DNA of 48,475 bases from Phreatobacter sp. (lineage in GTDB: Bacteria > Pseudomonadota > Alphaproteobacteria > Rhizobiales > Phreatobacteraceae): NCBI RefSeq assembly GCF_022843985.1, contig NZ_JALHMP010000031.1, forward strand, positions 1 through 48,475. The letters run 5' to 3'. The position numbers and the translations under genes were made by a program. Below, one piece after another: positions 42,660 through 48,475 of the stretch (position 1 is its first letter; every line of letters begins with the position of its first letter). The notes beneath the pieces were generated by a model. It saw only the letters and a program-made list of their open reading frames with translations, was not told the DNA's origin and made no database searches.

Positions 42660-43646
42660 ATGCATATCCTGATCATCGGCGCCGCCGGCATGGTCGGCCG
42701 CAAGCTCACCGAGAAGCTCGTCCGCGACGGCGCGCTCGGCGGCAAGGCGATCACGGAATTCTCCCTCGTCGACGTGGTGGCCCCCCAGAAGCCCGCCGGC
42801 TTTGCCGGCAAGGTGACGAGCTGGGCCGTCGACATCTCCTTCCCCAACACCGCGGGGCCGATGGTCGCCGGACGGCCGGACGTCATCTTCCATCTCGCCG
42901 CCATCGTCTCCGGCGAGGCCGAGGTCGATTTCGACAAGGGCTACCGCATCAATCTCGACGGCACGCGGCAGATCTACGAGGCGATCCGCCAGGAAGGCGT
43001 CAAGGCGCCCTACCATCCGCGCGTCGTCTTCACCTCCTCCATCGCCGTCTATGGCGCGCCGTTCCACGAATTCATCGAGGACGAGTTCTTCCACACGCCG
43101 CTGACCAGCTACGGCACGCAGAAGTCGATCGGCGAGCTCCTGCTCACCGACTATTCGCGCAAGGGCTTCTTCGACGGCGTCGGCATCCGCCTGCCGACCA
43201 TCTGCGTGCGTCCGGGCAAGCCGAACAAGGCGGCCTCGGGCTTCTTCTCCAACATCATCCGCGAGCCGCTGGTGGGGATGGAGGCCGTGCTACCGGTGGG
43301 CGACGACGTCGTCCACACCCATGCGAGCCCGCGCTCTGCCGTCGGCTTCCTCATCCATGCCGCGACCATGGACACCGCCCAGCTCGGCTGGCGGCGCAAC
43401 CTCTCCATGCCCGGCGTGGTGGCGACGGTGGGCGAACAGCTCGAGGCCCTGCGCAAGATCGGCGGCGAGAAGGCCCTGAAGCTCGTGCGCCGCGAACCGG
43501 ACGACCTCATCATCCGCATCGTCTCCGGCTGGTCGCAGCGCTTCAACGCCAAGCGCGCGGCCGAACTCGGTTTCAGGGCGGAGACGAGCTTCGAGGAGAT
43601 CGTCCGTGCCCATGTCGAGGACGAGCTCGGGGGCAAGGTCGCCTGA
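42660..43646 (+). CDS. denD: D-erythronate dehydrogenase-like SDR epimerase-fold enzyme
   Basis: 328-residue extended SDR. Rossmann motif [14 protein letters not shown] at the start, [23 protein letters not shown] with the catalytic serine, and [13 protein letters not shown] with the Tyr-Lys pair; then the [19 protein letters not shown] segment typical of the DenD group, which oxidises D-erythronate to 2-oxo-tetronate. No other tetronate genes (denK/otnC type) are next to it, so the substrate is uncertain. GAAGAGG ribosome-binding site. sfsA starts 4 nt after the stop. Confidence 0.85.
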   Translation: MHILIIGAAGMVGRKLTEKLVRDGALGGKAITEFSLVDVVAPQKPAGFAGKVTSWAVDISFPNTAGPMVAGRPDVIFHLAAIVSGEAEVDFDKGYRINLDGTRQIYEAIRQEGVKAPYHPRVVFTSSIAVYGAPFHEFIEDEFFHTPLTSYGTQKSIGELLLTDYSRKGFFDGVGIRLPTICVRPGKPNKAASGFFSNIIREPLVGMEAVLPVGDDVVHTHASPRSAVGFLIHAATMDTAQLGWRRNLSMPGVVATVGEQLEALRKIGGEKALKLVRREPDDLIIRIVSGWSQRFNAKRAAELGFRAETSFEEIVRAHVEDELGGKVA

Positions 43647-43650
43647 GGGC

Positions 43651-44364
43651 ATGCGCTTCCCCACCCCGCTCGTCCCCGGCCGCCTCGTCCAGCGCTACAA
43701 GCGCTTTCTGGCCGACGTGATCCTCGACAGCGGCGAGGCCATTACCGCCCATTGCGCCAATCCCGGCGCGATGCTTGGGCTGAACGCGCCGGGCAACCGC
43801 GTCTGGCTGTCGCGCGCGGACAATCCGGCGCGCAAGCTCCCCTGGTCGTGGGAACTGGTGGAGGCGGATTTCGGCGCGGGGCCGGAACTGGTCGGCATCA
43901 ACACCGCCCATCCCAATGCGCTGGTCGCGGAGGCGATCGGCGCCGGGACCATCCCCGCCCTCGCCGGCTACGCGGCGCTGTGGCGGGAGGTCGCCTACGG
44001 CAGGGCGAGCCGCGTCGACATGATGCTGACGGCCGAGGGACGGCCGCCCTGCTATGTCGAGGTGAAGAACGTCCACCTGATGCGTGCACCCGGCCTCGCC
44101 GAATTCCCCGATTCGGTGACGGCGCGCGGGGCGAAGCATCTCGACGAACTCGGCGACATGGTGGAGGCCGGTCACCGGGCGGTGATGGTGTTCCTCATCC
44201 AGTACGGGGCTGCCGGGCGCTTTTCCCTCGCCCGCGACATCGACCCCGCCTATGGCAGGGCCTTCGACCGGGCGCGGGCGCGCGGCGTCGAGATGCTGGC
44301 GTGGCGTTGCCGGCTCAGCCCCGAGGCCATCGTGGTGGACGAGGCGGTGGAGATCGTCGCTTAA
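43651..44364 (+). CDS. sfsA: SfsA-family DNA/RNA nuclease
   Basis: 237 residues, usual length. Motifs: [15 protein letters not shown] (about 9-23), the [10 protein letters not shown] loop, [10 protein letters not shown]-type helix (here [10 protein letters not shown]), [10 protein letters not shown], and the nuclease core [11 protein letters not shown] followed by [13 protein letters not shown]. The family was first linked to sugar fermentation and has since been described as a nuclease. The start at 43651 has TGAGGG just upstream, and 4 nt separate it from the previous gene. Confidence 0.94.
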   Translation: MRFPTPLVPGRLVQRYKRFLADVILDSGEAITAHCANPGAMLGLNAPGNRVWLSRADNPARKLPWSWELVEADFGAGPELVGINTAHPNALVAEAIGAGTIPALAGYAALWREVAYGRASRVDMMLTAEGRPPCYVEVKNVHLMRAPGLAEFPDSVTARGAKHLDELGDMVEAGHRAVMVFLIQYGAAGRFSLARDIDPAYGRAFDRARARGVEMLAWRCRLSPEAIVVDEAVEIVA

Positions 44365-44461
44365 GCGCACCCGCCTGATCGGCGGGCTTGTCCCCGCCGT
44401 CGCGCTCTTCCATGAAGGGGCCATGATGGGCCCGGGCCGCCGGGACGACGGGAGCGATGGC

Positions 44462-44965
44462 ATGAGCGTGAAACCGGGCTGGCAGGGCCGCTTCTTCGAG
44501 GATTTCGCCATCGGCGACGTCTACAAGCACCCGCTCGGGCGGACCGTGACGCAGGCCGACAATATCTGGTTCACGCTTTTGACCCAGAACACCGCGCACC
44601 CGCATTTCGACGCGAACTATGCGGCCCATACCGGCTTCGGCAAGCCGCTGGTCAATTCCTGCTTCACCATCGCGCTGGTCACCGGGCAGTCGGTGACCGA
44701 CATCAGCCAGAACGTCTTCGCCAATCTCGGCTGGGACGAGGTGCGCCTGCCGGCCCCGGTCTACGAGGGCGACACGATCTATTCGGAGAGCGAGGTGCTG
44801 GAAAAGCGCGATTCGGGCTCGCGGCCGGAGGTCGGCATCCTCACCGTGCGCACCAAGGGCTATACCCAGGCCGGCGACGTGGTGATCACCTTCAAGCGCA
44901 CGGTGATGGTCTATCGGCGGGGACAGGGCCCGGGGGGCAAGCACCGTCCCGAACCGAAGGGGTGA
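44462..44965 (+). CDS. MaoC-family hot-dog dehydratase
   Basis: 167-residue hot-dog protein of the MaoC/enoyl-CoA-hydratase-2 group. FEDFAIGDVYKHPLGRTVTQADN near the N-terminus (two parts), then TGFGKPLVN with the usual hydratase loop and LGWDEVRLPAPVYEGDTIY. It resembles mesaconyl-CoA hydratase-like MaoC proteins, which would fit the CoA-ester lyase at 15.1 kb, though the two are far apart. The ATG at 44462 has GGAG at 8 nt; an in-frame ATG at 44423 is possible. Confidence 0.87.
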   Translation: MSVKPGWQGRFFEDFAIGDVYKHPLGRTVTQADNIWFTLLTQNTAHPHFDANYAAHTGFGKPLVNSCFTIALVTGQSVTDISQNVFANLGWDEVRLPAPVYEGDTIYSESEVLEKRDSGSRPEVGILTVRTKGYTQAGDVVITFKRTVMVYRRGQGPGGKHRPEPKG

Positions 44966-45019
44966 GGCGGGGCGCGGCGAAGAGCGCGTCCCAGCCGAGT
45001 TGTCAGCGGGAACCTCCCC

Positions 45020-45113
45020 CCGTCATGCCCGGCCTTGGGCCGGGCATCCACGAATTTTCTTCCCAAGGACGGTGTTCAAGTCGTGGATGGCCGGGACAAG
45101 CCCGGCCATGACG
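45020..45113 (+). repeat. Palindromic intergenic repeat, copy 4
   Basis: In the gap between the MaoC and PhnA-like stops. Same ends (CGTCATG ... CATGACG) and both hairpins; the left arm has a compensating change (GCCCGGCCTTGGGCCGGGC) that keeps pairing. Confidence 0.85.
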
Positions 45114-45156
45114 CCGAATGGGGCGGCGAACTCTCCTGGGGCGGACAGCGATGCCC

Positions 45157-45369
45157 TCACGCCTTCTTCAGGAACTCCGTCCGCAGCACCAGGCCCTTGA
45201 CCTTGTCGACGCTGCATTCGACCTCCTGCGGGTCGGCGGTGAGGCGGATGGCCTTCACCCGCGCGCCGCGCTTCAGGGTCACAGACGTGCCCTTGACCTT
45301 GAGGTCCTTGATCAGGGTCACGCTGTCGCCATCGGCGAGGATCGTCCCGTTGGAATCCCTGGCATCCAT
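45157..45369 (-). CDS. PhnA-like (YjdM C-terminal domain) small protein
   Basis: 70 residues matching the C-terminal PhnA domain (DSNGTILADGDSVTLIKDLK, then VKGTSVTLKRGARVKAIRL), without the N-terminal zinc-ribbon of the ~110-residue YjdM/PhnA protein. Despite the name, a role in phosphonate use is not demonstrated. The ATG at 45369 is 4 nt from the aminomutase stop, so it is likely co-transcribed with that gene. A longer reading upstream overlaps the aminomutase and is rejected. Confidence 0.85.
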   Translation of the reverse strand: MDARDSNGTILADGDSVTLIKDLKVKGTSVTLKRGARVKAIRLTADPQEVECSVDKVKGLVLRTEFLKKA

Positions 45370-45373
45370 CGCA

Positions 45374-46429
45374 CTAGTCCTTCGTCTCTGCCGGGGGATA
45401 GGGGTGGTGGCCGCCGCGCCAGTCGGCGACGTCGTCGGCACCGAGATAGACGGGACCGACCGGGACCTTGCCGGCGCCGCCGGGAATGTCGAGCACATAG
45501 GTCGGCTGGGCGAGGCCGGAGAGCCCCCCGCGCAACTGCGCCATCAGCGCCTGGCCCTCGGCGATGGACAGGCGGAAATGGGCGGTGCCGGGGGCCATGT
45601 CGGGATGGTGCAGGTAATAGGGCTTCACCCGGTTGGCGAGGAAGGCGCGCATGAGATCCGCGAGGGTCTCGGCATCATCGTTGACGCCGCGCAGCAGCAC
45701 GGACTGGCTGACCAGGGCAATGCCGGCATCGGCGAGGCGGGCCAGGGCCTGTTCGGCGGCGGGCGTGAACTCACGGGCGTGATTGGCGTGGACGGCCACA
45801 TAGACCGCCTTGCCGGCTGCGCGCAGGGCCCGGGCGAAATCGGCGGTGACGCGGTCGGGGGCGACGATCGGCACGCGGGTATGCCAGCGGATGACCTTGA
45901 CATGGGGGATGGCGGCCAGCGCCCGGGTCAGGGCGCGTGCCCGCCGTGCCGAGAGCACGAAGGGATCGCCGCCGGTGAGGATGACCTCGAAGATCTCCGG
46001 CCGCGCCGCGATATAGGCGATGGCGGCGGCGAGTTCGGCGTCGTCCAGCGCGCCCCTGCCCTCGGGGCCGACCATCTCGCGGCGGAAACAGAAGCGGCAA
46101 TAGACCGGGCAGACATGGACGATCTTCAGCAGGACGCGGTCCGGATAGCGGTGGACGATGCCCGTGACGGGTGAATGGGCCTCGTCGCCGATGGGGTCGG
46201 CCAGCTCCTCGGGCCGGGTGTCGAGTTCGCGGGGATCGGGCAGGAACTGCCGCGCGATCGGGTCGGCGGCGGCGGCCGGCCCGGAGGGCATCAGCGCGGC
46301 CATGGCGGGGGGCACCGCGACAGCATAGCGCTCCCCCACTTTCGCCGCATCGGGGCCGGCGGCGGGCGCCAGCAGGCCGGCCGCGACGAGGTCGGCCGCC
46401 GTGCGCAGGGTGCGGTCGGGTCGGTTCAT
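45374..46429 (-). CDS. Lysine 2,3-aminomutase-type radical SAM enzyme (KamA/EpmB)
   Basis: 351-residue PLP and radical SAM enzyme. The cluster motif CPVYCRFCF (about 119-127) and the PLP-lysine motif IPGGAGKVP near the C-terminus are intact, as are TGGDPF and RWHTRVPI. The length matches EpmB (beta-lysine for EF-P modification) rather than the ~420-470-residue fermentative KamA. No EpmA or EF-P gene is nearby to decide. The ATG at 46429 starts family-like sequence; the open frame beyond it is antisense to pckA. Confidence 0.9.
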   Translation of the reverse strand: MNRPDRTLRTAADLVAAGLLAPAAGPDAAKVGERYAVAVPPAMAALMPSGPAAAADPIARQFLPDPRELDTRPEELADPIGDEAHSPVTGIVHRYPDRVLLKIVHVCPVYCRFCFRREMVGPEGRGALDDAELAAAIAYIAARPEIFEVILTGGDPFVLSARRARALTRALAAIPHVKVIRWHTRVPIVAPDRVTADFARALRAAGKAVYVAVHANHAREFTPAAEQALARLADAGIALVSQSVLLRGVNDDAETLADLMRAFLANRVKPYYLHHPDMAPGTAHFRLSIAEGQALMAQLRGGLSGLAQPTYVLDIPGGAGKVPVGPVYLGADDVADWRGGHHPYPPAETKD

Positions 46430-46702
46430 GGCGGCCTCATGGTCCCTGGCGCGGGGAAAGGCAAGGGCCAAGGCCCGGATCGGGATGCCGGCGCCAGCCA
46501 GCGGCGCCGCTCCCGGCTGTTCACCGCTTTCGCGAAAAAGGCCGGGGGCGACGCCGATCCGTCCTCCGTCGGGCTTGCCGGCAAAGAGCCTTTGGATTAG
46601 GGGGTTTTGCCTCTGCCGCGGCCCCTGACCCGGCGCCTGACTGCATGGCATCCAAAGGCGCGCATAAGCGTCGTGACGCGGACCCTTGAGGGGAGAACTG
46701 CC

Positions 46703-48316
46703 TTGGCCGAAACCGGTACCTGGAACAAGGCCCATGGGGCCGAAGCCTTCGGCTTTTCGGGGCTGAAGGCCCTGCACTGGAACTATCTCGAACCGCAGCT
46801 GGTCGAGGAATCGATCGCCCGCGGCGAGGCCAAGCTCTCTGCCGGCGGTCCGCTGGTCGCCGAGACCGGCCAGCACACCGGCCGCTCGCCCAAGGACAAG
46901 TTCGTCGTCCGCGATGCCACCACCCACTCCACCGTCTGGTGGGACAATAACGGCGCCATCTCGCCGGCGGCCTTCGATCTCCTCATGGCCGACATGCTGG
47001 CGCATGCCAAGGGCCGCGAACTCTTCGTCCAGGACCTCTATGGCGGCGCCGATCCGGCGACGCGGCTGAAGACCCGCGTCTTCACCGAATATGCCTGGCA
47101 CAACCTGTTCATCCGCAACCTGCTGATCCGCCCGAAGCGCGAGGACCTCGCCGCCTTCGTGCCGGACATGACCATCGTCGACCTGCCGTCCTTCCGCGCC
47201 GACCCGGCGAAATACGGCGTGCGTAGCGAAACGGTGATTGCCTGCGACTTCACCCGCAAGATCGTGCTGATCGCCGGGACCTCCTATGCCGGCGAGATGA
47301 AGAAGAGCGTTTTCACCATGCTCAACTTCCTCCTGCCGCCGCAGAACGTCATGCCGATGCATTGCTCGGCCAATGTCTCGCCCCAGGGCGAGGTGGCCGT
47401 CTTCTTCGGCCTGTCCGGCACCGGCAAGACGACGCTGTCGGCCGATGCCTCGCGCACCCTCATCGGCGACGATGAGCACGGCTGGGGCCGTGACGGCGTC
47501 TTCAACTTCGAGGGCGGCTGCTATGCCAAGGCGATCAAGCTGTCGCGCGAGGCCGAGCCGGAGATCTTTGCCACTTCCGAGCGCTTCGGCTCGGTGATGG
47601 AGAACGTGGTCATCGATCCCGTCTCGCGCATCCCCGACTTCGACGACGGCTCGAAGACCGAGAACACCCGCATCGCCTATCCGCTGCACTTCATCGCCAA
47701 TGCCTCGGAGACCGGCCGTGCCGGCCATCCGAAGAACATCGTCATGCTGACGGCCGATGCCTTCGGCGTCATGCCGCCCATCGCCAAGCTGACCCCGGCA
47801 GAGGCGATGTACCACTTCCTCTCCGGCTTCACCGCCAAGGTCGCCGGCACGGAGAAGGGAGTCACCGAGCCGCAGCCGACCTTCTCGACCTGTTTCGGTG
47901 CGCCCTTCATGCCGCGCCACCCGTCGGAATATGGCAACCTCTTGCGCGAGCTCATCGCCAAGCACCATGTCGACTGCTGGCTGGTGAACACCGGCTGGAC
48001 CGGCGGCAAGCATGGCGTCGGCCGGCGCATGCCGATCTCGATCACCCGCCTCTTGCTGCGCTCGGCCCTCGACGGCTCGCTCAACCGCGCCGATTTCCGC
48101 CGCGACCCCTATTTCGGCTTCGCGGTGCCGACCTCGGTGCCGGGCGTGCCGCCGCACATGCTCTATCCGATCAAGACCTGGCGCGACAAAGCCGAGTTCG
48201 ACGCCACGGCGCGCAAGCTCGTGCAGATGTTCCAGGACAATTTCGCCAAGTTCGAGCCCTATGTGGATGCCGATGTGAAGGCGGCGGCTCCCGCGGTGCA
48301 GCTCGCGGCGGAGTAA
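46703..48316 (+). CDS. pckA: Phosphoenolpyruvate carboxykinase (ATP)
   Basis: Gluconeogenic enzyme: oxaloacetate plus ATP to phosphoenolpyruvate, CO2 and ADP. The 537-residue protein has HWNYLEPQL, the substrate [20 protein letters not shown], the P-loop [13 protein letters not shown] (about 235-247), the metal-binding GDDEHGWG and [13 protein letters not shown] at 46703 is chosen because GGGGAG lies 8 nt before it and [18 protein letters not shown] matches relatives' N-termini; no ATG is suitably placed. Divergent from the aminomutase gene, with 273 nt of upstream region. Confidence 0.96.
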   Translation: MAETGTWNKAHGAEAFGFSGLKALHWNYLEPQLVEESIARGEAKLSAGGPLVAETGQHTGRSPKDKFVVRDATTHSTVWWDNNGAISPAAFDLLMADMLAHAKGRELFVQDLYGGADPATRLKTRVFTEYAWHNLFIRNLLIRPKREDLAAFVPDMTIVDLPSFRADPAKYGVRSETVIACDFTRKIVLIAGTSYAGEMKKSVFTMLNFLLPPQNVMPMHCSANVSPQGEVAVFFGLSGTGKTTLSADASRTLIGDDEHGWGRDGVFNFEGGCYAKAIKLSREAEPEIFATSERFGSVMENVVIDPVSRIPDFDDGSKTENTRIAYPLHFIANASETGRAGHPKNIVMLTADAFGVMPPIAKLTPAEAMYHFLSGFTAKVAGTEKGVTEPQPTFSTCFGAPFMPRHPSEYGNLLRELIAKHHVDCWLVNTGWTGGKHGVGRRMPISITRLLLRSALDGSLNRADFRRDPYFGFAVPTSVPGVPPHMLYPIKTWRDKAEFDATARKLVQMFQDNFAKFEPYVDADVKAAAPAVQLAAE

Positions 48317-48341
48317 GGGGTCTCACATCATCGGCATTTGG

Positions 48342-48371
48342 AAAAGCCCGGCCGGCGTGCCGGGCTTTTTC
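48342..48371 (+). terminator. Intrinsic terminator of pckA
   Basis: AAAAGCCCGG (48342-48351) pairs with CCGGGCTTTT (48360-48369) around an 8-nt loop, followed by TCGTT. It is 25 nt beyond the pckA stop. The A-run on the left lets it work in both directions. Confidence 0.88.
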
Positions 48372-48396
48372 GTTGGGGGATGCCCTGCACCCGCCG

Positions 48397-48417
48397 AGTG
48401 CGTCCCGCGAGGCTCGC
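48397..48417 (+). repeat. Diverged fragment of the second intergenic repeat
   Basis: AGTGCGTCC and GAGGCTCGC match the core of the repeat at 31809, with the central TTC changed. It lies in another convergent gap, between pckA and the leftward partial gene. Confidence 0.5.
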
Positions 48418-48430
48418 CCCGGTGCAGGCC

Positions 48431-48475
48431 TCAGCCGCGCGGCGCGGCCGGAGGTGCGGCGGCCGGTGCCGGGGC
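48431..48475 (-). CDS. C-terminal end of a leftward gene (partial)
   Basis: From the window edge leftward, 14 codons read APAPAAAPPAAPRG and then TGA at 48431. An Ala/Pro tail at the end of a protein is plausible and would make pckA convergent with it, but 14 codons are too few to be sure. Confidence 0.35.
   Translation of the reverse strand, partial: APAPAAAPPAAPRG

Noticed and set aside
1021-45113. Repeats as a CRISPR array
   Set aside because: The four palindromic copies are tens of kilobases apart, lack regular spacers and have no cas genes nearby.
46430-48157. Extension of the lysine aminomutase frame upstream through pckA
   Set aside because: The extra ~575 residues are antisense to pckA and not family-like. 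The ATG at 46429 gives a normal-length enzyme.

Overview
The window is a very GC-rich chromosomal segment, almost certainly from an alphaproteobacterium of the Hyphomicrobiales (Rhizobiales) type. Support for this is the aroK-aroB-CorC/HlyC block near bolA, LeuD, ATP-type PckA, the CoA-acylating MmsA, and the short palindromic repeats in 3'-3' gaps. Species cannot be read from the sequence. I see no rRNA, tRNA, CRISPR array, prophage or insertion sequence. The only mobile-type module is a small FitAB/VapBC-like toxin-antitoxin pair.

Layout. 0.1-5.6 kb: an EamA exporter converges on a leftward aromatic/histidine amino-acid unit (ridA-like, chorismate mutase, hisC, prephenate dehydrogenase, cupin, GNAT). 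5.7-8.8 kb: a histidine kinase/response regulator pair diverges from a secreted NTF2-like protein, with four 11-bp-phased TTCA boxes between them. 8.9-11.5 kb: leuD, a divergent SDR/TetR pair with a triple operator, and bolA. 11.5-16.0 kb: aroK, aroB, a CBS-domain transporter, methylglyoxal synthase, and upstream of them a CoA-ester lyase. 16.1-20.0 kb: a FAD amine oxidoreductase and a ketopantoate-reductase-like enzyme, converging on an M81 (MlrC) peptidase. 20.2-20.8 kb: the toxin-antitoxin pair. 20.9-23.4 kb: mmsA and a divergent LysR. 23.4-26.0 kb: a ModE-like regulator and modABC. 26.2-31.1 kb: an RND efflux operon led by its TetR repressor. 31.4-33.2 kb: a secreted helix-hairpin-helix protein and an ArgE-like deacetylase. 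33.3-39.3 kb: five consecutive paralogous M20D amidohydrolases. 39.4-43.6 kb: Gfo/Idh/MocA, GMC and erythronate-dehydrogenase-like oxidoreductases. 43.7-48.4 kb: sfsA, a MaoC-type dehydratase, a PhnA-like protein, a lysine 2,3-aminomutase-type radical SAM enzyme and pckA with a strong terminator. A few codons of a leftward gene end the window.

The most unusual features are the five-fold amidohydrolase array, in which two copies have lost a family motif, and the palindromic repeats found only between convergent genes. Also notable are the phased TTCA boxes at the two-component locus, a perfect 35-bp tandem duplication that creates a minicistron overlapping a GTG start, and a molybdate system in which neither ModE nor ModC has a molybdate-binding domain. 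These are readings of the sequence by eye; no database search or computation was run.
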